Positions 1 to 5,828 of a stretch of 6,921 bases of DNA are shown here, piece by piece; the first letter of the stretch is position 1; each line of letters begins with the position of its first letter. The notes under the pieces were generated by a model, which was not told where the DNA came from, searched no databases, and worked only from the letters and a program-made list of their open reading frames with translations. The translations under genes were made by a program, and so were the position numbers. The DNA is from an uncultured Bacilli bacterium (GTDB lineage: Bacteria; Bacillota_I; Bacilli_A; RF39; UBA660), in the NCBI GenBank assembly GCA_947589375.1, contig CANQAO010000058.1, positions 1 through 6,921 on the forward strand. The letters run 5' to 3'.

Positions 1-197
1 CCAGTTCTTGGGTTACGTCCTTTTCTTGCAGCTTTGTGTTGAGTTGCAAAAGTGCAGAAACCAGTTAAAGCTACTTTCCCTTCTGATTTTAATCCTTTAA
101 CGATACCTTTCATAGTAGCATCAAGTGCTCTTGTAGCATCTGCTTTTGTTAATCCTGTTTCTTCTGCAATGTAGTTTACTAACATTTGTTTTGTCAT
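1..197 (-). CDS. hbs: HU-family DNA-binding protein, partial (3' end outside the window)
   Basis: The first 65 residues of an HU/HBsu-type histone-like protein are present; the remaining roughly 25 to 30 would lie beyond the left edge. HU is a small basic dimer that bends and compacts DNA non-specifically. The translation starts MTKQMLVNYIAEETGLTKAD, giving the N-terminal helices, and continues through a GF-x-x-F segment (residues 46-50) to ARKGRNPRT, the HU signature at the base of the DNA-binding beta arm (57-65). The ATG at 197 is preceded by AGGAGG (207-212) with 9 nt spacing, so the start is secure. The gene follows spoIVA, as in Bacillus subtilis. One oddity is GFCTF at 46-50, where HU proteins usually have GFGxF, so a Gly is replaced by Cys. 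This partial gene is not in the supplied long-ORF set because it is cut at the edge. Confidence 0.93.
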   Translation of the reverse strand, partial: MTKQMLVNYIAEETGLTKADATRALDATMKGIVKGLKSEGKVALTGFCTFATQHKAARKGRNPRT

Positions 198-247
198 GTC
201 TAAATACCTCCTATAATAATTTGTTAAGCTACCATGCTTACATTTTC

Positions 248-276
248 AGAATACCATGTTTCGCGTGAAAAATCAA
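248..276 (-). promoter_or_regulatory. Sigma-A promoter of hbs with extended -10
   Basis: On the minus strand, -35 TTGATT (271-276) is followed by a 17-nt spacer and -10 TATTCT (248-253). TGG lies directly before the -10, giving an extended TGn element. The expected start is near 241, leaving a leader of about 44 nt before the hbs ATG. The DNA upstream (about 277-377) is very rich in A/T tracts, including the palindrome TTTTTCGAAAAA at 341-352, and could act as an UP element. I see no other gene in the 204-bp gap between spoIVA and hbs. Confidence 0.75.
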
Positions 277-377
277 TACTTTTCCGTTATTTTTTGTAGT
301 TTTTTTATATTTTTAGGTTATTTTGTTACTTTTATATATTTTTTTCGAAAAATCTTGTATGACTTTCCTATTATATC

Positions 378-403
378 AAAAAGAATAGCACTTAAGCTAT
401 TCT
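378..403 (-). terminator. Intrinsic terminator of spoIVA
   Basis: A perfect 8-bp inverted repeat, AGAATAGC (396-403, read on the minus strand) and GCTATTCT (382-389), encloses a 6-nt loop and is followed by TTTT (381-378). It overlaps the TAG stop of spoIVA at 402-404. The stem is AT-rich, so it may be only moderately efficient. It separates sporulation transcription from the hbs promoter. Confidence 0.7.
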
Positions 404-1877
404 AGATAACTATGGCAAATAAATTGCTTGAACCTTTATTAACTAATTTAGATAAAGTTTGTTGTAGTTTAAATCTTACGGTTTCAGGCATTAATGAAAG
501 TTTGGCTTGAATGCCCTCTTGAACAATGACATCTAAGCTACGACCAAAGATTTCACTTTTCCAAATATCTGAGGTGTCACTTTCCCTATCTTTCATTAAA
601 TAATTAATAAGTTCTTTACTTTGAAGTTCGGAACCGATAATTGGCTCAAAGGTACTTTCAACATCGACCCTTATCATGTGAATTGAAGGAGCCACGGCTT
701 TTAATTTAATACCATATCTACTGCCTTGTTTGATAATTTCTGGGCTATCTAAGGTCATGTCATTTAAAGTTGGACTGGCAACACCATAACCAGTTGTTTT
801 AACCATTTTAAGGGCATCTTTGATTTGGTCATATTCCTCTTTAGCTTCATTGTAATCTTGAAATAAAGTAAGTAGCTGTGAACGATTAGTAATATCCACC
901 CCAATTATTTCTTTTAAAACTTCATTATAAAGTTCATTAGGAGCCTTTAAAGTAACATTTACTTCACCAGTTGAAGTATTAACATCTGAAAGATATGCCT
1001 TTTCAATATATTCACATTTTTCTAAACTTTCAGTTATCCCATCGATATCTCTTAATTTATCAATTTCACAGATACTATCTTTGATAGTTTCGATATAAGC
1101 TTTTTTAAGCCAGTTAGAAGGGGCCAGACAAGCCACCCAATCCGGCATTTCGACATTAATGCGAACTACTGGGAATTCATATAAGGCTTCTCTTAAAATA
1201 TTATAAGCATCACGTTCACTCATATTTTCCACATTCATAGGAATGACTGGCACATTATAACTTTCTTTTAAATTTTCCACTAATGTTTCTGTCTCTGGGA
1301 GCATTGGATGAGCTGAATTCATAATGACAATAAAGGGTTTGCCAATTTCATTAAGTTCACCTACAATTCGCTCTTCAGCTTCAACATAATCACTTCGTGA
1401 AAATTCACCAATGGAACCATCAGTAGTCATTAATACTCCAATGCTGGAATGATCTTTAATAACTTTTTCAGTTCCAATTTCGGCAGCTTCGATAAATGGT
1501 ATTTCTTCTTCGTACCATGGTGTTCTTACCATACGTGGACCATTTTCATCTTCATAACCTTTAGCCCCATTTATTACATAGCCAACACAATCAACTAGTC
1601 TAACATCAGCAGTAAAATCATCGATTTTAATTTTTGCCGCATTACCGGGAACAAATTTTGGTTCTGTTGTCATAATGGTTTTACCTTGGGCTGACTGTGG
1701 TATTTCATCTAAGGTTCGTTTACGTTCATATTCATCTTCAATATTAGGAACAACTAGGTTTTCTATAAATCTTTTTATAAATGTTGATTTACCTGTTCTA
1801 ACAGCGCCTACTACTCCTAAATATATATCCCCACCTGTTCTTTCAGTAATGCTTTTTATGATATCAATTTTTTCCAT
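402..1877 (-). CDS. spoIVA: Stage IV sporulation protein A (spore coat morphogenetic ATPase)
   Basis: SpoIVA is the mother-cell ATPase that polymerises on the outer forespore membrane, recruited there by SpoVM, as the base layer for coat assembly; it is also needed for the cortex. The protein is 491 residues, matching the roughly 492 of Bacillus subtilis, and is recognisable along its whole length. The N-terminal P-loop domain carries Walker A GAVRTGKST (24-32, Lys30), a TT pair in IMTTEPKF (70-71) where the sensor threonines lie, and Walker B LVDCVG (94-99, Asp96). The GTPase-type NKxD is replaced by NSAH (187-190), as expected for an ATP-specific member. The middle and C-terminal domains include DALKMVKTTGYG and VKAVAPSIH-like blocks, and the protein ends in the hydrophobic LFAIVI, the region of SpoVM-dependent targeting in the known protein. 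I chose the ATG at 1877 (MEKIDIIKSI) because it matches the family N-terminus and has AGGGA just upstream. The in-frame ATG at 1895 has no SD. The gene has its own terminators on both sides, so it is probably a single-gene unit. Confidence 0.97.
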   Translation of the reverse strand: MEKIDIIKSITERTGGDIYLGVVGAVRTGKSTFIKRFIENLVVPNIEDEYERKRTLDEIPQSAQGKTIMTTEPKFVPGNAAKIKIDDFTADVRLVDCVGYVINGAKGYEDENGPRMVRTPWYEEEIPFIEAAEIGTEKVIKDHSSIGVLMTTDGSIGEFSRSDYVEAEERIVGELNEIGKPFIVIMNSAHPMLPETETLVENLKESYNVPVIPMNVENMSERDAYNILREALYEFPVVRINVEMPDWVACLAPSNWLKKAYIETIKDSICEIDKLRDIDGITESLEKCEYIEKAYLSDVNTSTGEVNVTLKAPNELYNEVLKEIIGVDITNRSQLLTLFQDYNEAKEEYDQIKDALKMVKTTGYGVASPTLNDMTLDSPEIIKQGSRYGIKLKAVAPSIHMIRVDVESTFEPIIGSELQSKELINYLMKDRESDTSDIWKSEIFGRSLDVIVQEGIQAKLSLMPETVRFKLQQTLSKLVNKGSSNLFAIVI

Positions 1878-1881
1878 ATAA

Positions 1882-1886
1882 TCCCT
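1882..1886 (-). promoter_or_regulatory. Ribosome binding site deciding the spoIVA start
   Basis: AGGGA lies 4 nt before the ATG at 1877. The alternative in-frame ATG at 1895, six codons earlier, is preceded only by AT-rich sequence with no SD. This supports the shorter 491-residue product. Confidence 0.6.
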
Positions 1887-1905
1887 ACTTTCCATAATTT
1901 ACTAA

Positions 1906-1935
1906 AATATATGATGAAAATATTTTTTATAGAAC
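1906..1935 (-). promoter_or_regulatory. Possible sigma-E promoter of spoIVA
   Basis: The minus strand has CATATATT (1906-1913), which matches 6 of 8 bases of the sigma-E -10 consensus CATACAAT. A weak -35-like GTTCTATA (1928-1935) lies 14 nt upstream. The start would fall near 1900, about 20 nt before the spoIVA ATG at 1877. Sigma-E control of spoIVA is established in Bacillus subtilis, and the upstream terminator means spoIVA needs its own promoter. The -35 match is poor and the region is AT-rich, so a chance match is possible. Confidence 0.35.
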
Positions 1936-1961
1936 AAAAAAACTATCAATAGGTGATAGTT
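1936..1961 (-). terminator. Intrinsic terminator of spoVIF
   Basis: On the minus strand AACTATCA (1954-1961) pairs perfectly with TGATAGTT (1941-1948) around a 5-nt loop. A run of seven T, counting the last two stem bases, ends at 1936. It overlaps the TAA stop of spoVIF (1960-1962) and separates spoVIF from spoIVA. Confidence 0.8.
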
Positions 1962-2208
1962 AAATCATTTTATCGATATCATCAGGAACTTTATCATTGA
2001 CTACAGCTTCGATAATTTTATCTTCTTTTTCTTTAGATACATCTTTACCAGTCATTTGACCTAATTCTTGAATAACCTCTCTTAAGGTTTGTTCATTTTT
2101 TAAATCAGCTTTTTGTAATTTAGCGGCCAAATCTAAAATTGTTTGCTTGCCAACATTAGTTTTTTTCTCTACTCTTTTAAAAAAGTTATCTGAAAAACGC
2201 AAATCCAT
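1960..2208 (-). CDS. spoVIF: Stage VI sporulation protein F-like (SpoVIF family)
   Basis: A small soluble protein of up to 82 residues that resembles SpoVIF (YjcC), a mother-cell protein required for correct spore coat assembly and made under sigma-K in Bacillus subtilis. Recognisable features are FFKRVEKKTNVGKQTILDLA near the N-terminus (about 9-28), a central helix with LREVIQELGQMTGK (42-55), and the block VSKEKEDKIIEAVVNDKVP (57-75). The whole chain looks helical and carries many charged residues, with no signal peptide or membrane segment. The ATG at 2208 has AGGAGG only 2 nt upstream. A TTG at codon 3 (2202) would have a better 8-nt spacing, so initiation at the TTG, giving an 80-residue product, is possible. 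Its place before spoIVA supports a sporulation role. The call rests on recalled family similarity, not a search. Confidence 0.8.
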   Translation of the reverse strand: MDLRFSDNFFKRVEKKTNVGKQTILDLAAKLQKADLKNEQTLREVIQELGQMTGKDVSKEKEDKIIEAVVNDKVPDDIDKMI

Positions 2209-2220
2209 CTCCTCCTACAT

Positions 2221-2248
2221 TAGTATATGAACATAGAAAATTTACGTT
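2221..2248 (-). promoter_or_regulatory. Possible sigma-K promoter of spoVIF
   Basis: CATATACTA (2221-2229, minus strand) is an exact match to the sigma-K -10 pattern CATAnnnTA. AC within AACG (2245-2248) sits 16 nt upstream, the spacing expected for sigma-K. The start would fall about 5 to 8 nt downstream, very close to or inside the AGGAGG at 2211-2216. The mRNA would therefore have almost no leader, which weakens the call or favours the TTG start. Confidence 0.35.
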
Positions 2249-2335
2249 AATAAAAAGCAACTTTCAAAGGCGCATCCTTTATTTATATCTATGATATTTT
2301 AGTGATAAGCTTAAAGTAGACAACTAGATGGTGAC

Positions 2336-2369
2336 CAAATAAAATAAAGATGAAGCATTACTCTTCACC
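2336..2369 (-). terminator. Intrinsic terminator of der
   Basis: On the minus strand GGTGAAG (2363-2369) pairs with CTTCATC (2349-2355), 7 bp with one G-U pair, around a 7-nt loop. The T-rich tail TTTATTTTATTT follows. The stem covers the last codons and the TAA of der. It would end the engB - unknown gene - der unit. Confidence 0.6.
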
Positions 2370-3668
2370 TTTATTTTTAAATTGAAGGACAATCGGTGTA
2401 CCTTCAAAATCAAATGATTCTCTAATTTTATTTTCTAAATATCTTTGATAAGAAAAATGTAAAAGTCCTTTATTATTAACTTGAATGTTAAAAGTGGGTG
2501 GTTTAGTACTGACTTGCGAACTAAAATAAATTTTCATTCTTTTACCCTTGTAAGTTGGTGGGAGATTAAGTGAATAAGCATCCATAATAACATCGTTAAG
2601 CACACTTGTTTTAATCTCTCTATTAGCATTTTCATACACTTTAATTATCTCGGGCATTAAAGTATGAAGACGTTTTTTAGTTAAAGCTGACAAAAACACA
2701 ATTGGCGCATAAGTCATAAATTGAAATTCATTTCTAATTTGTTCTTTGAATTTTTTCATTTGCTTATCTTTGTCTTCAATCACGTCCCATTTATTAACGG
2801 CAATAACTACCGCTTTACCAGCTTCTAAAGCATATCCAGCAATATGTTTATCATGTTCAATAATCCCCTCTTCGGCATTTAAAACAATCACACACACATC
2901 TGATCTATCGATGGCTTTAAGTGAACGAAGCAAACTATATTTTTCAACATTTTCATAAATTTTGCCTTTTTTACGCATACCAGCCGTATCGATAACCGTA
3001 AATTTTTGACCATGATAAGTAAGGGGCATGTCCACAGCATCTCTAGTCGTACCCGCTTCATCGCTAACAATAACTCGATCCTCATTTAAAAGAGCATTTA
3101 CCAAACTACTTTTACCAACATTTGGTCTACCAATAATCGAAAATTTAATCGAATCATCATTATCTTCTTTTATCTCTTTGAAATCCTTAGTAATGTGATC
3201 TAACAAATCATAAATACCAAAATTCTGTGCACCACTAAAAGCGACGTAGCTTTCAAAACCTAATTCATAAAAATCATATTCATGTTCTTTAAATAATTTG
3301 GTATCGGCTTTACTAATAGCTACAATTACTTCTTTACCACTACGCATAAGAATATCCTTTATAACATAATCATTCGCTGTTAAGCCTTCTTTACCATCGA
3401 CAACAAATATTACAATATCAGCTTCATCGATAGCTAGTTCAGCCTGCCCTTTAATTTCATCATTCATTTTATTTTCGGTGATATCAATACCACCAGTATC
3501 AATTAAATGAAAACTATAATCTTTATAATTTACTGTTCCATAAATGCGATCTCTAGTTACCCCTGGAGTATCTTCAATAATAGCGACTTTCGTACCAACC
3601 ATCCGATTAAAAAGTGTACTTTTACCAACATTTGGTCTACCCACTAAAGCGACTGCTGGTTTACGCAT
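2358..3668 (-). CDS. der: Ribosome biogenesis GTPase Der (EngA)
   Basis: Der is the double-GTPase that assists late assembly of the 50S ribosomal subunit by binding 23S rRNA. The 436 residues equal the Bacillus subtilis length. GTPase domain 1 has G1 GRPNVGKS (10-17), G2 in PGVTRD (35-40) and G3 DTGG (57-60). Domain 2 repeats GRPNVGKS (180-187), AGTTRD (205-210), DTAG (227-230), G4 NKWD (292-295) and G5 SAL (327-329). Residues from about 350 form the C-terminal KH-like RNA-binding domain (PPTYKGKRMKIYF, then PPTFNIQVN). One oddity is that the domain 1 G4 reads SKAD (119-122) where NKxD is normal. The ATG at 3668 follows GAGGTGAT, which lies in the last codons of the upstream gene with only 4 nt between stop and start, so translational coupling is likely. 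Confidence 0.98.
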   Translation of the reverse strand: MRKPAVALVGRPNVGKSTLFNRMVGTKVAIIEDTPGVTRDRIYGTVNYKDYSFHLIDTGGIDITENKMNDEIKGQAELAIDEADIVIFVVDGKEGLTANDYVIKDILMRSGKEVIVAISKADTKLFKEHEYDFYELGFESYVAFSGAQNFGIYDLLDHITKDFKEIKEDNDDSIKFSIIGRPNVGKSSLVNALLNEDRVIVSDEAGTTRDAVDMPLTYHGQKFTVIDTAGMRKKGKIYENVEKYSLLRSLKAIDRSDVCVIVLNAEEGIIEHDKHIAGYALEAGKAVVIAVNKWDVIEDKDKQMKKFKEQIRNEFQFMTYAPIVFLSALTKKRLHTLMPEIIKVYENANREIKTSVLNDVIMDAYSLNLPPTYKGKRMKIYFSSQVSTKPPTFNIQVNNKGLLHFSYQRYLENKIRESFDFEGTPIVLQFKNKGEE

Positions 3669-3672
3669 AATA

Positions 3673-4149
3673 TCACCTCACTAAATGAGCTTTTCTAATT
3701 ATTTTGTCAGCTTTTTTACCATAAATAATCGTGGCATTTTCAAGCACCCTACCCATTTCAAAATCAGAAAGCTCTTTTTTTATTCTTAAATATAGTTTCT
3801 CTTTTATTTTATAAACATAAAACTTATTAAATACCTCTTCATCTAAATTGCGCACTTCATATAAAAAAGAACCGTGAATTATTTTAGTATTCATTTCAAT
3901 TTGATTAGTAAAATAATCCAAGTATTCTAGTTCTTCTTTTTTGACTTCAATAATTACTCCGTAGCTCATATCGATATATATGTGCACGAGGTAATATCCA
4001 CTAAAATTCATATCATATTTGCTGGCAAGTTTAGTAAGTAAAAATTTCATATACTTTTCAGTTTCTTCTTTGTCCTTAAAATCTAAAGCTTGGATATACA
4101 TTCTATTTAAATACAAAATCACTTTATTACTATCTACCACTAACTTCAT
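3673..4149 (-). CDS. Unrecognised 158-residue cytoplasmic protein between engB and der
   Basis: I do not recognise this protein. It starts MKLVVDSNKVILYLNRMYIQ and appears to alternate beta strands and helices, with an acidic, Lys-rich helix at 24-47. A central block is rich in Tyr and Ile (YYLVHIYIDMSYGVIIEV, 52-69). The C-terminus is basic (YGKKADKIIRKAHLVR, 143-158) and might contact nucleic acid. It contains no Cys, His cluster, P-loop, signal peptide or membrane helix that I can see. The start is supported by AGGTGAT just upstream of the ATG at 4149. It lies 47 nt after engB and 4 nt before der, and its last codons contain the der SD, so it is probably co-translated with Der. That position suggests, but does not show, a link to ribosome assembly. 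The short product, overlap logic and good SD argue it is a real gene. Confidence 0.8.
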   Translation of the reverse strand: MKLVVDSNKVILYLNRMYIQALDFKDKEETEKYMKFLLTKLASKYDMNFSGYYLVHIYIDMSYGVIIEVKKEELEYLDYFTNQIEMNTKIIHGSFLYEVRNLDEEVFNKFYVYKIKEKLYLRIKKELSDFEMGRVLENATIIYGKKADKIIRKAHLVR

Positions 4150-4164
4150 GATATCACCTAAAGT

Positions 4165-4194
4165 AGTGTATGATAGTAATAATCAAATGCGACA
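4165..4194 (-). promoter_or_regulatory. Possible sigma-E-type promoter before the unknown gene
   Basis: CATACACT (4165-4172, minus strand) fits the sigma-E -10 pattern CATACAnT exactly. TGTCGCAT (4187-4194), 14 nt upstream, loosely resembles the sigma-E -35. The start would fall just before the AGGTGAT of the 158-residue gene. The -35 lacks the central ATA, so this is tentative, but it could give sporulation-time expression of the unknown gene and der. Confidence 0.25.
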
Positions 4195-4196
4195 AG

Positions 4197-4781
4197 TTAA
4201 GCTACTGTGCTTTCAATTTTTTTCAAAATTTCTTCTTTACCAACTTTGTTTAAATTAGAAAACATAATAAACTCATCACCTTGGGCTAGTTCTAATTCTT
4301 CGATAAGGTTCTTTTGTTGTCTTGGTCTTAAAGTAGTGCCAACTTTATCGGCTTTAGTAGCCACAATCGTGACAGGTATTTTATAGTATTTTAAATAGTT
4401 ATACATCAATAGATCATCATTAGTTGGACGATGACGAAAGTCAATCAATAAAAATACTTGTTTTAAATTTTGCCGATTAACGATATAATCTTCAATCATT
4501 AAACCAAAATTTTTTCTCTTGGTTTTACTAACTGAGGCATATCCATAACCAGGAGCATCCACTAAATAAAACTCATCATTGATGTTATAAAAATTAATAG
4601 TTTGCGTTTTGCCTGGGCGACCTGACGTACGAGCATAATTTTTACGATTAACTAGCGTGTTGATAAAACTGCTTTTACCAACATTCGAGCGGCCAATAAG
4701 TAAATATTCAGGTTTGTCATCAGTCGGATACTGACTACGACGAACTGCCGAAATAGTTAAATCTACAGATTGGATTTTCAT
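4197..4781 (-). CDS. engB: Ribosome biogenesis GTP-binding protein EngB (YsxC)
   Basis: EngB/YsxC is a small essential-type GTPase needed for maturation of the 50S subunit. The 194 residues match the family's usual 195 to 200. Using the ATG at 4781 (MKIQSVDLTISAVRRSQYP), the motifs are G1 GRSNVGKSSF (30-39), G2 region ARTSGRPGKTQT (50-61), G3 DAPGYGYA (74-81), RHRPTNDD (115-122, typical of EngB), G4 TKAD (142-145) and a G5-like FSN (174-176). I chose the ATG at 4781 because GGTGAT precedes it by 7 nt and it matches the family N-terminus. The longer reading from GTG at 4796 would begin at the SD itself. The gene is first in a unit with the unknown gene and der, behind a perfect sigma-A promoter. 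Confidence 0.97.
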   Translation of the reverse strand: MKIQSVDLTISAVRRSQYPTDDKPEYLLIGRSNVGKSSFINTLVNRKNYARTSGRPGKTQTINFYNINDEFYLVDAPGYGYASVSKTKRKNFGLMIEDYIVNRQNLKQVFLLIDFRHRPTNDDLLMYNYLKYYKIPVTIVATKADKVGTTLRPRQQKNLIEELELAQGDEFIMFSNLNKVGKEEILKKIESTVA

Positions 4782-4788
4782 TTTTTTA

Positions 4789-4794
4789 ATCACC
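4789..4794 (-). promoter_or_regulatory. Ribosome binding site deciding the engB start
   Basis: GGTGAT, complementary to the 3' end of 16S rRNA, lies 7 nt before the ATG at 4781. The GTG codons at 4796 and 4793 overlap this site, so they are unlikely to be starts. Confidence 0.75.
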
Positions 4795-4808
4795 ACATTT
4801 TCGATTAA

Positions 4809-4837
4809 ATTATAACAAATAAAAGGATATGTGTCAA
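4809..4837 (-). promoter_or_regulatory. Perfect-consensus sigma-A promoter of engB-der
   Basis: On the minus strand TTGACA (4832-4837), a 17-nt spacer and TATAAT (4809-4814) match the vegetative consensus at all twelve positions. Transcription would begin near 4802, giving a leader of about 20 nt that ends in the engB SD. It lies wholly in the 62-bp gap after the second Tam41-like gene, so engB and der do not depend on that upstream unit. Confidence 0.9.
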
Positions 4838-4843
4838 AATCAA

Positions 4844-5806
4844 TTATCCGCGTTTTTTAGTAAACGTCATACCTTTTTTAATCTTACCAGTTATTGTTTC
4901 CATTGTTTTTTGTGAGCCAGCAGTTTTATGGCATCTAAGAGCTAGTTCTACACTACTTCTAGTATCTATTTGAGTAAAGAATTTTCTAATAGCTTTAGCA
5001 ACTATTTTAGGATTGTTTAATTGCTTATCAGACAAAGTATTCAATAAAGTATATTTCAAGGCATTAGGAAGTTCATTAATCTTATTTATCAAATACTTAT
5101 CTTGATAATCAGGAGCCTTATAAACTTTATTATGACGAACTACAAATTCATCATCCCAACTACCATAAGTTTCTTCAAAAAAGTCCTTTGAACCCTCGAC
5201 GATATTATTAATTTTATTTTTATTTTCACAATGTAATCTAGTACGTATATCGCCTAAATAAGATAATTTGGCAATAGTTTTATAATAATCTTCTAAATCA
5301 AATCTCATTTCTGGATGCATAAGTAAGGCACTTTTAACCGCACCTTCATAGTTCTTTTTCATTAATTCTGGTAATACACCATTACTCTCATCGATAAGTA
5401 ATGTGGTTTCTTTTTGAAAACGTCCAGCTAATGAAAAATGACTCCACCATTCTAAATCTTTATATAATAACCTTTTATCAACAACAATAAATTTATATTC
5501 CTCCCCTTCAAAAGTTGCGAAGAAACACCCTAAAGCTGATGGAAAAATGCAATTACTATCTTCCAACTTAACAAATTTAGGATCAATTAAATTTTTAACA
5601 TTCGCTGTTTGATATAAATATGGATTTTTAAGTAAATTTTCGGCATGCCATTTTGATGGATTATCAACTGAGACAATTAAATCTTTTGTCTTTCTTTCTT
5701 TAGTATCATCTGTCTGCTTAAAATATCCTGAGCCATATGTAGTAACTGAATTCATTGGTGGAAGCTCTTGCAATAATTCCATTGTTTTTCCTTTTATAGT
5801 ATTCAT
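4844..5806 (-). CDS. Tam41-family CDP-diacylglycerol synthase-like protein, copy 2 (divergent)
   Basis: Resembles Tam41/Mmp37, the peripheral mitochondrial enzyme that makes CDP-diacylglycerol from phosphatidic acid and CTP for cardiolipin and phosphatidylglycerol synthesis. It is 320 residues. The nucleotidyltransferase core shows YGSG (24-27) and KDLIVSVDNPSKWHAENL (41-58), with Asp42 and Asp48 as likely metal ligands. Next come EEYKFIVVDKRLLYKDL (102-118), SLAGRFQK (125-132), and LSYLGDIRTR (181-190) leading to NNIVEGSKDFFEETYG (200-215). No membrane helix is seen. The C-terminal tail is basic (KKGMTFTKKRG) but lacks the usual GLFTTGPxKSxKY-like block, so this copy has diverged. YGSG lies at the same distance from the start as in copy 1, supporting the ATG at 5806, which has AGGGGGA 7 nt upstream. 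The gene follows copy 1 by 22 bp and is probably co-transcribed. Activity is inferred from motifs only. Confidence 0.82.
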   Translation of the reverse strand: MNTIKGKTMELLQELPPMNSVTTYGSGYFKQTDDTKERKTKDLIVSVDNPSKWHAENLLKNPYLYQTANVKNLIDPKFVKLEDSNCIFPSALGCFFATFEGEEYKFIVVDKRLLYKDLEWWSHFSLAGRFQKETTLLIDESNGVLPELMKKNYEGAVKSALLMHPEMRFDLEDYYKTIAKLSYLGDIRTRLHCENKNKINNIVEGSKDFFEETYGSWDDEFVVRHNKVYKAPDYQDKYLINKINELPNALKYTLLNTLSDKQLNNPKIVAKAIRKFFTQIDTRSSVELALRCHKTAGSQKTMETITGKIKKGMTFTKKRG

Positions 5807-5828
5807 ATAAATTCCCCCTAACTATATA

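Noticed and set aside
1675..1881. Open frame of 68 codons on the plus strand
   Set aside because: It lies opposite the conserved P-loop region of spoIVA, has no SD support and no recognisable product.
2746..2958. Open frame of 70 codons on the plus strand
   Set aside because: Antisense to the second GTPase domain of der; composition reflects the der codons.
2888..3085. Open frame of 65 codons on the minus strand
   Set aside because: Out of frame inside der, whose reading is unbroken and conserved here.
4019..4258. Open frame of 79 codons on the plus strand
   Set aside because: Antisense to the unknown gene and the end of engB; no SD and low-complexity hydrophobic translation.
4825..4849. 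Weak hairpin GGATA/TATCC after Tam41 copy 2 as a terminator
   Set aside because: Only 5 bp with a 15-nt loop, and it overlaps the engB promoter; the T-rich tail is explained by the promoter spacer.
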